64,000 bases of DNA from assembly GCA_002682825.1 (NCBI GenBank), contig NOKP01000005.1, positions 992,001-1,056,000 of the forward strand. The letters are read 5' to 3'. The notes beneath the pieces are model-generated. The model worked only from the letters and a program-made list of their open reading frames with translations, was not told the origin of the DNA and searched no databases. This DNA is from Neonectria sp. B-13. Lineage: Eukaryota > Ascomycota > Sordariomycetes > Hypocreales > Nectriaceae. This document shows positions 1 through 11,319 of this stretch, piece after piece. Position 1 is the stretch's first letter. Each line of letters starts with the position of its first letter. Both the position numbers and the translations under genes were made by a program.

Positions 1-37
1 GACTTGCTGACTGACTGACTTGCTAACTGACTGACTT

Positions 38-137
38 NNNNNNNNNNNNNNNNNNNNNNNNNNNNNNNNNNNNNNNNNNNNNNNNNNNNNNNNNNNNNNN
101 NNNNNNNNNNNNNNNNNNNNNNNNNNNNNNNNNNNNN
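38..137. other. assembly gap (100 N)
   Basis: This is a run of exactly 100 N, the size conventionally used for a gap of unknown length. The 37 bases before it are an exact reverse complement of positions 337-373 on the other side, so the gap probably lies in an inverted or collapsed CAGT-type repeat. Confidence 0.98.
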
Positions 138-290
138 CTCTATCGATTGATGTCTATTTTACCTTATGCATCAGTGTTGTCGTATTTCTGTGCATTTTTC
201 TCTCTGTTTTCGCTGCCCGCTTGGAATTGCACTAAGTCCCACGACACACAGTCCTGACCCTGACCCTAGAACCACCTCCGATAACAGCAG
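138..290 (+). repeat. Repeat family R1, copy 1, with telomere-like tail
   Basis: This stretch is about 150 bp and recurs, more heavily C-to-T mutated, at 14150-14285 and 18630-18785. Shared landmarks are a TTTTTCTCTCTGTTTT run, a CTTGGAATTGCACTAAGTCC-like segment and an end rich in CCCTGACCCTGACCCTAG. In the other two copies that end reads CCCTAACCCTAA/G, which resembles two fungal telomere units. It is probably the terminal part of a mobile element. Copy 1 keeps most CpA sites and is the least RIP-affected. Confidence 0.7.
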
Positions 291-301
291 CCAGTTAACA
301 A

Positions 302-369
302 TAGCAGTCAGTTAGTCAGTCAGTCAGTCAGTTAGCAAGTCAGTCAGTTAGCAAGTCAGTCAGTCAGCA

Positions 370-400
<31 letters not shown>

Positions 401-412
401 AAGTCAGTCAGT
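302..412 (+). repeat. CAGT/TCAG tetranucleotide microsatellite with TTAG/CAAG interruptions
   Basis: The block is nearly pure (TCAG)n, interrupted by regularly spaced TTAGCAAG variants. Positions 337-373 are the exact reverse complement of positions 1-37 across the assembly gap. Confidence 0.95.
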
Positions 413-466
413 ACAGCAGCCCGGCTACAGCAGCCCGGCTACAGCAGCCCGGCTACAACAGCCCAG
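412..466 (+). repeat. 14-bp minisatellite, unit ACAGCAGCCCGGCT
   Basis: Three and a half nearly identical 14-bp units directly follow the CAGT microsatellite. The GC-rich units escaped the AT drift of the flanking island. Confidence 0.9.
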
Positions 467-539
467 CCAAAACACCATACAGCCTCCCCGATCGGTAGGA
501 ACAGCCGGCTGTGAATAGCCTCACTTACACGCACGCCGG

Positions 540-625
540 CGGCCGGCAACCGCAGCTTGCAATAGCAGCCCGGCCGGCAACCGCAGCTTGCAACAGCAGC
601 CCGGCCGGCAACCGCAGCTTGCAAC
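540..625 (+). repeat. 31-bp minisatellite (about 2.8 copies)
   Basis: A 31-bp unit beginning CGGCCGGCAACCGCAGCTTG starts at 540, 571 and 602. The first copy differs from the second at one visible base (AATAGC against AACAGC). The open frames crossing this block in several registers come from its stop-free GC-rich composition and are not genes. Confidence 0.9.
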
Positions 626-789
626 GGCCGCCGCCGGTAGCAGCCGCTGCCCTCCGCGGCCCTCCGGCTTGCACACAGCTGCTCTTCCCAAGAATGCCCT
701 TACACGCGTACATACAGCAGCCCAAGCCCGGGGTTCAATTCCAGCCCCAGCCTGTATTCTTTGCCCCTTTTTCAGCCGCGTTGTAGCTC

Positions 790-1055
790 TGATGAGCTGC
801 AATAGACCCCGCCTTCGGCAGTGTAATTGGCTATCGGCCTACGGTCTAGCCGCGATAGAAGCCTTATATAGCAAAAGTCTAGAAGCCGGCTTAATAAAGC
901 AGCTAACAGGAGGTTATGGTCTAACGGTTAATACAGTAGAGCTAATGCGCCTTTTTTCAAGCAGAGAGCCTCCTTATACTATAGAGAACCTAGAAGACCT
1001 TGAGTTAACCCGGCTTGCTCAGCGGCAAATAGGGGTTTTAGCTGCCTCTTCCTAG
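790..1055 (+). other. Short open stretch of unknown nature
   Basis: From about 790 the sequence stays open for some 88 codons, ends in a stop at 1053-1055, and has protein-like composition with hydrophobic, Leu- and Glu-rich segments. It runs in from the minisatellite without a convincing start codon. I do not recognise it. It may be the 3' end of a coding relic inside the repeat island, or chance. Confidence 0.2.
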
Positions 1056-2384
1056 CAATAGGCAAGAGCAGCTAAAGAGCCTGCTTGGTGGCTGGTCTAG
1101 GGTAGGTCTAAGGCTATTGCTTGCTCAACTTTAGTCCTTAGTACCTTTTCCAGTTATCTTAAGCCCTAAGTGCAGACCTCTTCTGAGTATAATATAAATC
1201 CTATATTATTAAGTCTTTATAAGCTATAGGAGAAGTAAGGCACTAGCCTCTGCCTTTATACCATTAGTTTAAATAGCTAGATTAAAAGGCTTAGCTATAC
1301 TAACCTAAAGCAATCAATTTTTTTCCCTTTGTACTATCTTTAAAGAAAATAAATATAGTTATACTATTATTAAGAATGTATTATAATTGTATTAGCTTTA
1401 TACTTAAATAGCTTCTAGCTATAGAGTATTAATAGCTTTTATCTTTCTTATTTACTTTAAAGCTAAAAGATATTCTCTATTCTTTTCTTAGTAGTTACTA
1501 AGACTAAGATAGGTAAGTATACCTTTTTCCTACCTACTATCTTAGGTTAGCCTTATGTATTAGTTACCCTATAGTCTCTAGCCCTAGTTATACTCTTTAA
1601 GTATTAGTATTAACTACCTTATACCTCTTTAGACTAACTATCTTATACTCTCTTATATTAGCTATTCTAATTTTACTTTTATCTACTATCTTATACCTAT
1701 TATTACTCTTAACTTTTATACTTACTTAGCTTAAATAGTAAAACTATTCCTTTAGTATAATTAAACTAAAGAATACTTCTTAGTTTATAATATCTATCTT
1801 AGTTCTAATATTAGTCTATTCTATACTATTTACTCAACTATTTACTTAGCTTATTCTACTTTATATTATTAGCCTTTTAGGTAAGCTTAGGGTAAATAGT
1901 CTTAGCTCTATTTAATAGTAATAGCTTATCTTATTATATAAGTGTATTATATTTAAGCAATTTAGTATTAAAGTATATTAATATTCTATACTATACTATA
2001 CCTTATTGTATTCCTTTATTATATAATTATCTTTATAGTATATTTAACTTTAGCTTTAAAATACTTATTCTTTTTTTTTTCTTTTTTCTTTTTTCTTACT
2101 TAACTAATAAAACTCTAAATAGAAATAATAAAAGAAATAATAATTCTTCTTTTTTTCTCTTTTTCTATATTAAGCTATTTTAACTTTATAAGTATAATAT
2201 AATTATATTCTATATTATATTTATATTTATATAATTATACTACTACTAATAGTATAGAGTTAGTTCTAAGAACCTAAACTCTATATTATTCTATTCTTTA
2301 CTCTTAAATATTATTAGCCTTATTAACTTACTAGCTTAAGTCTTTCTTCTCTATTGTATACCTTTTATAGTATAAGTTTATATA
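1056..2384. other. AT-rich RIP-type sequence, no gene seen
   Basis: The sequence is about 70-75% AT, dominated by TA-rich words (CTATA, TTAG, CTTAT) and almost without CA or TG steps. This is the composition expected after repeat-induced point mutation. No open frame of useful length and no recognisable relic was found. Confidence 0.7.
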
Positions 2385-2645
2385 CTCTATATTACCCTAT
2401 ACTACCCTATACCTTATACTCTTTACTTTATACTCTTCTACCTTATACTCCCCTACCCTATACTCTCTTACCTTATACTCTCTTACCTTATACTCTCTAC
2501 CCTATACTCCCTTACTCTATACTCTCTTACTCTATACTCTCTTACCCTATACTCCCTTACTCTATACTCTCTTACCCTATACTCTCTTACCTTATACTCT
2601 CTTATCTTATACTCCCTTACCTTATACTTTCTACTCTATACTCTT
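2385..2645 (+). repeat. Minisatellite, 14-bp unit TATACTCTCTTACC and variants
   Basis: About 17 tandem units of roughly 14 bp differ only by C/T changes (TACTCTCTTACC, TACTCCCTTACT and so on). The open frame across it encodes a repetitive Tyr/Leu/Ser/Ile/Pro string and reflects the repeat only. Confidence 0.9.
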
Positions 2646-3049
2646 AAACCTACTATTTATATTATAATATTAGTTAGTATAGTTTAATTAAAGTCTATTC
2701 TATACTCTAAAAGCTTATTATACTTTAGTTTAACTCTCAATAGAATAAAATGAATATAATCTTCTCTATATTATAGTAGCTTATAACTCTAAGGATTACT
2801 ATATAGTTAAGTTATTTTAGTTAAAGCTTTAAAGTATATAGAGCTTACTAAAGCTACTTTAACTAGTAGTTATAGTCTATTAGGCATATAGTACTAATTG
2901 ATATATCTATTATTCTCTCTTATAATACCTATTCTAATTCTAATTCTAACCCTTCCCCCCCCTCTTATTTCTCTCTATTTGGCTGCTACTACTGCTGCTA
3001 CTACTGCTACTGCTACTTAACTACCTAGCTAAAGATGGCTATAGCATTG

Positions 3050-6000
3050 GTCATTTCCTCCCCACTGACCAGCCGGGGGTGCCTTTGCCCTAGCCAGCCC
3101 TAATACTCCTTCTAGTCCCTTAGGGCCTGGCCTATGACTTCCTTCTCGATCTGGCCCTTCAGCTCAGGCTGGGTGAAGGCAGTGAGGGCCAGGGGAAGGG
3201 CAATGTGCTTATATCAGTAGCCATTACCCTAGCTACTATAGCTAGTAGGGCAGAGGGCTTGAGAGAGGTGGTAGAAGAAGCAGCTGAGGAGCTGGCTGCC
3301 CCTGCCCTGGCCTGCAGGGCTAGCTATACAGTAGCTGATTTGCCTCTAGAAGCTAATACAGCCCTCAAAGGAATAGAGGTAGAAGAGGCTGCTCTTGCCT
3401 GACCTAGCCTCGGCTGCTGCTGCTGCTGCCGCCGCTGCTGCCTGCCTAACCCTAGGGCAGCTATATTATAGATGGCAAGCTTCCTTGGCCTTATAGAACA
3501 TCCAGTAGGGCTGGCAGCCTATCTTCCCTAGGCCTCTGATTTCCTCTAAGGCAGCTTCTATGGCCTGCAGCTCCTGGCTACTAGCCTGGCCTTAGTCTTA
3601 GAGAAGGTAGGGCTCTAGGCCGGCTAGCTTGCCCTACTGCTGGCAGTTGTTATAGAGGAGGGTGGTCTGGCTGATAGCTTAGCAGTTGTAATAGTCTCTA
3701 TCTAGGTGCTGGCCTAGGATATAGCGCTAGCACTCCTAGGTCTAGACTAGGCTACTGACTTCCTACCTTTCTATATTGAGATAGGCATCTTTACTAGGGT
3801 TCCCTAGAGGCCAGTTTCTATCTTTAACTATAACCTTAGCTTATACTAGCTCCCTTGTACACCCAGCTTGCTCTACCTCCTAGCTATAGTTAATAATGGA
3901 ATAGGGGATATCTAGGTAGATAATATAAACAATAGTAGTAATATTGAGCCTAGTGCCTAGGGCTATAGTAGCCACTATGTATTAGCTTTTCCCCTTCTTT
4001 CATTGGATATAGCTAAGCTCCTACTAAGCTAGAAAGTTAGCATTAGAGTCCTTTAGGCTTCTATAATAGTAATAGTAGCCCAACTAGAGGGCTAGGGCCT
4101 TACAGATGGTACAGCTAGTGCAGTAGACAATGCCCTTTTCCCCTGCCCTTAGGCAGCTAGCTTAAGCCTATATCTACTGCTTAACCTCCTTAATCCCCTG
4201 ACTATTATAGACCTAGTAGACCTAAAAGCTAAAGTTAAGGCAGTAGCTAGAGGCTTAGATGTAGATAGGGGTTTATAGTAGTATAGTAGCCTTAAAGTCT
4301 TACTGCTTGTACAATGGCAGTGTTCTAGTGAGGAAGACCAAGGGGCAGCTAAGGCCCTACAGTCAGCTCAGCTTCTTTAGCCTTTGCCTATAAGCTAGGG
4401 CTACTGTAAAGGTTAGGTAGCATTCATCTAGGATAACCCAGTCCAGCTGGCTGCTTAGGCTTAGGCTTACTGCCTACTGTAGGAAGCTGTTAGTAATAGC
4501 GGCCTTAGTAGAGACAATGGTCACTGTAGGCTAGGCCTCCTAGGCTTCTGGCCAGCTATAGCAGTCCAGGCCGGCTTCCTAGCAGTGGCTAACCAGCTAG
4601 TCCTTTAGTACCCTATAGGGGGCTACTACAATGATTATCCTAGCCCCAGCCAGTAAGGCTGGGACAATAAAGACAAGGCTCTTACCAGCACTAGTAGGGA
4701 GGACTGCTACTAAGGGCGTTCGCCTAGCTGTGGCTAGCTGTATGGCCTCTTTCTGCTGTACTGACTGGAACTGGGCTGTGTTATCCTAGAGGGCCTTCTA
4801 TAAGGTCTGCAGTAGAAGTAGCTCATTTAGGGCTATAATGTCCCCTTCCCTCCCTGCTGCTGCTACTATAGTGGCTGGCTCGGCGGCCTTTAGTAGGCCT
4901 AGGGGGGGCAGCCTCTTCTTGATCTGCTCCCTCTCCTACCAACAGCTGCCTTCTCCCTCTTCCTCTTCCTCTGCCTCTGCCCCTGCCCCTTCTCTCTCCT
5001 TCCTCTTCCCCTTTCCCTTAGGGTTTTTGTTCCCTTCCCCTCTCTTTCCCTTGCCTTCTGGTTCTAGCTGGGGCCCTACTATAAGCCCCTTATTATCCCT
5101 GCAGCCAAGGAAGCGGTGCTACTAGTGGCTGGCCTGGCTAAAGACTTCTAAGGATTTGGATATTAGCTGCTTTAGGATGTTGATAGTGACCCTATAGCTA
5201 GCAGTAGTGCGGTCTGTATAGGTAGTAGCTAAGTCCTCTGTATCCTTATAGTGTTCAGCCGCTTCCTTATCCCCTCCCTTAGCCTTATTAAAATCAGCCC
5301 AGCTAGCTCCCTTAGCTTGAGTGTACCTTCTACTAATAGTAATAGCTATATGCTACTATTGCTATAGAATAACCCTCTGGCTATTGTAGTGCTAGCTCTA
5401 TTTTGTAAGAGCCTAAGATATTTGGCTGCTATCCTAGGGGCTACTAGGGCTCTCTTTGTAGTATTAGATAAAGTCATTAGGTAGGTAGACCCTATCAAAG
5501 GAGGCTTAGTAGCTAGTCTAAAGGCAGTCTATAAAGGGCTGAATATAGATTATATATATGACTATGAGCTGCCCAATCTAGTGTAGTAGGATCCTTAGGA
5601 TAACCTTAGGGCTATCAAAGTGAGCAAGGGACTTATGGTACTAGCTAATAAGGACAACTTTGCTATTGATAATAAAGAGGCTATAGTCCCTATTGATACT
5701 ATTGACTAAGTATAGCCCTATGATCTCTATGCCTCTGAGCAGATAGTTAGTTAAGTGTACTAGGAGCAGTAGTAGCTCTTAGAACTGCTTAACCTACTAA
5801 AGGTACTATTATACCTAGGGCTATTTCTACTCCTTCTAGCCATTAAGGAATTCCTTCTTTAAAGGCCTAGCTATAAGGTTCTATAGTACCTCCTTTTCCC
5901 TACTGATTAGGCTGTTAGTGTGGATAAAGGACTGGCTATGTTAAGTCTGGGTGAGATTGTTCTAGATAGTAGTAAGAGGGATAAGAAAGCGGTGTACTAG

Positions 6001-7450
6001 CCTAGTGGCTGGCTTGGCTACCCTAGGCTGGAACATAAGCCTGTCCTAGAGGAGGTCTTCTATATCTATTGTTATCTGCTTTATTATATAGTAGATTGTC
6101 TCTATAGTAAAAGGCCAGCCCTAGAAATAGAGCAGGCTTTCTTCCTTATTCTAAGTAATTATCAGCTGACTGCTAGTCTTAGAGGCAATCTTCTTTCCAT
6201 AGAGTAGAAGGCTTAGGATATAGCCCATAGGTATATAGCTTGAGCTATACAGCCAGCTTTCCCTTGCTATAGTAAGCTGCTAGAGTAGGTTAGTGGTAGC
6301 AGCCCAGCCCTGGCAAGGGAGAACAGCCTCAGCCAGTAGGGCCCGGCTAGTGTAGATAAGGCTGGTGAGAATGTAGGTAAAGTGGTAGGCTGGCTGTAGC
6401 TGCCCTATCTTGCTATTAATGCCTAGGACTGCAATGAAATGCTATAGTAGGCTGGCAAAGGGGTCCTAGGGCAGTGGCTGTATCTAGAAGCTGGCTAGGG
6501 CCTGTAAAACCCCCTCTTCTAGGGCTATATTTGCTTCCTTACTGGGACCTATACTGGCCATAGTAGCAGCTATCTCTTGCAGCTGGTCCTAGAGCTGCGC
6601 TAGGTCCTTCTGTTGTACAGGGGTAAAGGAAACGCTATACTAACCAGCTAGGTCAGCAGCAGCTAGGGGGAGGACTCTTATGCAATAGTAAAGAAACCAC
6701 TTACTATAGCCCAAATAGTGATCTATACTGATCTTTTCCTAGAGGGGGCTAAAGGGCCAGCTGTATAAGCTCTGTGCATAGGGGCTAGCTAGGAACAGCC
6801 GGCTGATCAGGGGTATCTCTTAGAGGCCTAGGATGCAGCAGCCAAAGAAGAGCTAGTCTAGAGCCTTAACCATAAGCTTAAGAGCAGCATTGTCCTCTAG
6901 CCTAGGCATCTGGCTGGCTAGGTAGATTGGGCTAAGGTCCTTGCTGCTAAAGTGGTTAGTCTAGCCTGTTCGCTTAAGCTAGTTGGTAACCTTATGCTTG
7001 CTTATACTGTCCTCTACTATCTAGAGCTATAGCCCTTACTGCTGGTCTTGCTTATGGTCCTATTACTGTTGAATGCTAGTAGCTAGCTGGGCCTTCTACT
7101 GCTTCTTAGTCTCTGTCTTTGTCCCTATCCCTATCCCTATCTCTACAGCTGGGGCTAGGGCTAGGGCTAGGGTTAAAGCAGCTGAGGTTAGTGCAGCTGT
7201 ATCTATAGGAAAGAAACATTGCTTAGATAGCTATAGAAAGAAGGTTTAGACCTGGACTGAGCACTAGAGCCCTAAGTGGGCCTACTTATCCTTTGCCTAG
7301 TGGGCCTGGCTGTAGTATATCTTATATAACTTCCAGTTGATAGTAATAAAGTTAGAGTATCTTTGGCAGTGGAAGCTATAGTGGATGGGCAGCCTAGCAA
7401 TGGGGGCTATAGCCTTGCCCTATGGTAGCTGCTGCTGGCTAGGGCTGCTA
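3050..7450 (-). pseudogene. RIP-degraded RecQ-like (telomere-linked-type) helicase
   Basis: Read on the minus strand, the frame is rich in TAG where CAG would fit, as RIP produces. Helicase motifs stay legible: motif I (LPTSAGKSLVFIVPAL) at about 4665-4701; motif Ia (IIVVAP) just downstream; a Walker B DECH-type box, now DECY (CAC to TAC), in WVILDECY at about 4411-4440; motif III (VFLTRTLP) near 4320; and a C-terminal helicase lobe starting GIVYCTSCT near 4100 with IVATIALGTRLN near 3950. Order and spacing match RecQ-like telomere-linked helicases of filamentous fungi. A long N-terminal region extends to about 7,400. It cannot encode an intact protein, and its ends are approximate. Its surviving GC contrasts with both flanks. 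An ordinary cellular RecQ relic is less likely given the setting. Confidence 0.75.
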
Positions 7451-7670
7451 AGGCTCTGCTGGCTATAGTGCTTGATAAAGCTCTGATAGGTTGGCTAGTC
7501 TAGGTCAGTATGCTGCTTTAGTAAATGGCTAGCTAGGTTAGTAATAGTATAGTTATGTATAGTATAGATAAGGGCTTTATAGTTAGGGTAGTAGAGGAGC
7601 TAGGGGCAGCTACTACTAGTAGAGGCTATAGTAATGGCTTAGGCTGGTCTTATTGCTCTGGATGTTGTAG

Positions 7671-7682
7671 AGAGAAAGAGAG

Positions 7683-7718
<36 letters not shown>

Positions 7719-7900
7719 GCTTTTTCTCTCTCTTCTTTTCCTCCTTCCCTCCCTCCCTCCCTCTCTCCTTCCCTCTCCTTTCCTTTTCTTTCCTTTCCTT
7801 TCCTTTCCTTCTCTTCTCTTCTACTCTTCTCTCTCTATTCTTATTCCTTTTCCCTTTTCCTTTTTCCTTCCTTTCTTTTTCCTAGACTAATATCCTCTTT
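7671..7900. repeat. (GA)n purine tract followed by CT-rich tract
   Basis: Roughly 45 bp of almost pure AGAG/GAGG is followed within a few bases by about 180 bp of CT-rich sequence (CCTTCCCTCC, CTTTCC units). Purine and pyrimidine tracts side by side can fold back on each other. Confidence 0.85.
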
Positions 7901-7938
7901 TCTTTCTTTTTCCCTATATCCTAATTGGCTATAGAGCG

Positions 7939-8063
7939 GTCATTAAGTGCGTTTCAGTCATTAAGTGCGTTAGGCTCCACTGGCGGGCCTATGCGCAGCG
8001 GCTGTGGCCAATAGCAGCAGCGGAAACAGTCATTGAGTGCATTAGTAATGCACTCAATGACTG
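7939..8063. repeat. Four copies of a 15-mer, two forming a 37-bp palindrome
   Basis: GTCATTAAGTGCGTT occurs at 7939-7953 and 7957-7971. GTCATTGAGTGCATT occurs at 8029-8043 and inverted at 8047-8061. The last two lie in a perfect palindrome at 8027-8063 with 18-bp arms and a one-base centre. The block sits just 5' of the helicase relic, so it may be its promoter or the terminus of the element that carried it. Confidence 0.85.
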
Positions 8064-8339
8064 CAGCCTAGCGGTTAGGGCCATTGTGATTGGCTAGGGG
8101 CTGTCCGAATACCGAGTGATCAACTGTGAATAGTAGCTAGGACTATTATTTTATTAACAATTCTACCCTAATTAGGCTAAAGGTAATATAAGATTATAAA
8201 GGAGAGTTATAAGTATAAAGGTTATCTACTGTTATAGTGATTTTCATTTTAAGACATAAGATAAGAAAACAATAGCCTAAGTAGTATTAAAAAGAACCAA
8301 TATTAATTACTACTTATAATACTAAACTAATTATTACTT

Positions 8340-11000
8340 ATAGTAGTATCTAAGGTAGAAGTATCTTTCTTATCCCTATCCTCCTCTCCTTCCCCCCTTT
8401 CTACCTCAATTTCTCCCTCTCTTATCTTAGTTATCTCTTTAGTCTTAATGTCCTACTATAATAGCTCTATTTAGTATAAAAAATACTGTAATAGGGATAG
8501 GCTCTCTAATTCTAGCTCTACTGCCTACTGCTTTACTTCTAGGTAACTATAGAGGTCATATTGCTTACTGCTATTATAAAGTTCATATTTCACCCACCTT
8601 TAGATTGATATAACAGAGGCTAGAAGTCCTAGAAAGGACTAGATGATTTTTAGCAATCTGAAAAGGTTATAGTAAGTAGGCAGTAGAATAGTAGGTAGGC
8701 TTACTACTATCTCAACTTAAGCCTAAGGGATATTTATCTCTAATATAGATAGAAATAGAATATTCTCTTTATTATAGTCCTATAGTAGTATATTCTTAAA
8801 GGACTATAGAACTATATATCTTAGGTTATAGCTATTAGTCTAAATAGGACCTACTAAGGAAACTATTCACTTAAGTAGCTATTAGTAATAGTATTAGATA
8901 GTTTTATCTATAGTATACTATAGCCTTTTAGTATAGACTATTAGCTATAGTTAGTCTACTTAAGTATGTATCTTAAGGTCCTAAAAGCCCTAGGTAGATA
9001 GGATTCTTAGAAGCATTATAGGGTAGAGACTATAGGGAAACTATACATAGTAGATAATAGTATTTAAGCTTGTAAAGCAGTCTCCCTTTAGTAGTAAGAA
9101 ATAAGAAGCTTAATACTAAATCTAGAAAAAGGCTAGCCTACTATAATACTAGGTACTATAAGTATGCTTAGTGCCTACCTTCTTCATCTAGTCACTATTA
9201 AAGGCAACCAGGATATAGCAGTCAATTTAGGACTTAAAGCAATCATCAAATAGCCTAGCTAGCCTATCAATCACCTTCTAGAACTCCTTAAAGGCATAAT
9301 AGACCTATAGAAAGTAGAGTTATCCCTAGGTTAGTAGGCTTAAGCGCTTAAACAGATGGTTGAATATAAAGTTATACTAACTATTATATAGTAGCAGTCG
9401 CTAGCAGGTCATTATCCAATACAGTAGTTCACTCAGTAGAAGACTGCCTTTCTTTTCTACAATAGCTTGAGCAGTTATCTCGCTCATTAGGGCTAGTGCA
9501 GTAGTAGTATACTTAGCCTATGCATTAACATATACCTCTTAGATCATCTAGGCTATAGGAATACAGTCCATATTAGCAGTAGATTTATCTTATGCTTATT
9601 AGAGCTAGCTTAAGGGCAGTATCTTACTTTACCTAAGCCTACCTTAGACCTTATCTTAGTAGGACTTAACCTTAGTTAGGAAGTATTCATAATAGGCTTA
9701 GGCAATCTCCTTAGTAATAAGCCTTATAGCCTAGTTAGTTAACTGCTCTACCTTACAGTTATACTCCTTATTAAAGGCTAGCTAGGCTCATTAGAGCTAC
9801 TTCTAGAGTAAGAACTTAATAGTAATCTATAAGATAGTAAAAGCCTATACATTGGACTAATAGGCTAGGTATATCTAAAGGGGGTTCTAAGGGATATAAA
9901 GATTAATAAGGGTCTTAAGTATAAAGTAGTCTTACTGCTAGTTTATATAAGCTTAGGGGATTCAAAGTATCCTAGATATATTAATAGAAGCATTAAGCCT
10001 AAGACCCTACTGCTCTTTATATCTATTCTAGGTCTATATATACTAGTAAGATAGCTAAATCTACTTATTAAAGCTTAATATTAGTTTACTACTTAAAGTA
10101 TATATAAGAAGCTAATAGAAGAACTATATAGTATAGAAGTTAAGTACCTACTAGACTAGGGGAAAGGATAAAAAGGGTATAGTATTACTATAGTTAGCTT
10201 AGTAAAGTAATAACTTAAGGAAGATATAGTTAAGAGGAAGAATTAGGTAGATAGCTTAGGTAAAGATAAAGGCATTTATATTTCTAGTAGGGATAGCTTA
10301 GAATGAGTAGTATTCCTTAGGCTCTAGGTTTAGTAGGATAATATAGGTTAGTAAGCTAGTATAAGGGCTTTAGTCTAAGTAGAAGGTATTACTGCTTTAT
10401 ATAGCTAGGATAGTATTTAGATAGAAGATAACCTCCTTCTGAATACTATAGTTGATTAAGGCTTAAGGGTTTAAGATAGCCTATAGATACTGCTTATTTG
10501 CCTCTTAAGCATAGAGGAGGGTAGAGCAATTGAGCTAGAGTATAAAGGCCTACTAGTGATTCTAGCTTATAGAGGATAGATCCTTAACTATACTCTTATC
10601 AAAGGCAAGAAGGAGGAGGAACCTAGAACTAAAGAGTTAATAGTCACTAAATATTACACTAAAAAGCTCCTTATTATAGTTGTATACCTTAGTATAAATA
10701 ACACTAGATTGCTAGATCTTTAGCTACATTAGGTTAAAGGTTTAAGTAGGCTTAACCTTAGAGGTATAAGTGCCTATATTGTAGAGGAGGAAGGAATAAA
10801 AGTAAGTTATAGCTAGGGGGGCTTCTAGAGCAATATCCCTAAGCTACTTATAGAAGTAGTAGTTGTATTAGTTCTTCTATAAGAGGGTCTAAGGCTTAGA
10901 CTGGTTAGAGGAGATAGGACTACTTATATAGTCTTATATCCTAATATTAAGCTAGTATAAGTATATATTTAGTTAGCTTAGGTTAAAGCCTATTAAGACT
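8340..11000 (-). pseudogene. RIP-degraded coding relic(s), unidentified
   Basis: On the minus strand, frames around 9,190-9,480 and 10,140-10,950 run for many codons and are broken almost only by TAG/TAA/TGA that can come from CAG/CAA/CGA. That pattern is expected of a once-coding sequence hit by RIP. The inferred composition is protein-like (for example LARLFDDCFKS near 9,230), but I could not match a family. It may be one or more mobile-element genes lying 5' of the helicase relic. Confidence 0.35.
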
Positions 11001-11319
11001 ATATCCTAGAATGTATATAAGGTTTCCTAGAGGCTAGGCTAGGCAAAGGTATTCTTTAGGTTATAGGCCTAAAAGAGTAAGTATAAGCCCTAAAAGTAGC
11101 CAACTAGCTCTCCTCTTATAGTTAGGATAATAATTAAGTTTACCTTCTCTATAATAGAAGCTTAGAAGTAGGAGAGGTCTTTAGCTAGAATAGTATATAT
11201 AAGATAAAATGACTAGCTCTTATCTTCTACTCTCTACTAGCTTATTCCTAGCTTTTCCCTAAAGAAGTAAGACTTAGTATAAGTAATATTATATGTATAA
11301 AGGATCTTCTATTAAATAG

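Noticed and set aside
700..790. tRNA- or SINE-like B-box (GGGGTTCAATTCC) at about 735
   Set aside because: The T-arm does not pair as a five-base stem and no D-arm or anticodon arm fits upstream, so it is not a tRNA gene and too little for a SINE call.
511..802. Overlapping open frames on both strands in the GC-rich repeats
   Set aside because: They follow the 14- and 31-bp minisatellites and their stop-free composition in several registers at once.
2354..2647. 97-codon frame of Tyr/Leu/Pro repeats
   Set aside because: It is the translation of a 14-bp minisatellite.
4838..5125. Ser/Leu/Pro-rich plus-strand frame
   Set aside because: It lies antisense within the helicase relic and has only low-complexity composition.
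7555..7890. 111-codon plus-strand frame
   Set aside because: It runs through the GA/CT tracts; the Arg/Glu and Leu/Phe/Ser/Pro strings are the simple repeat.
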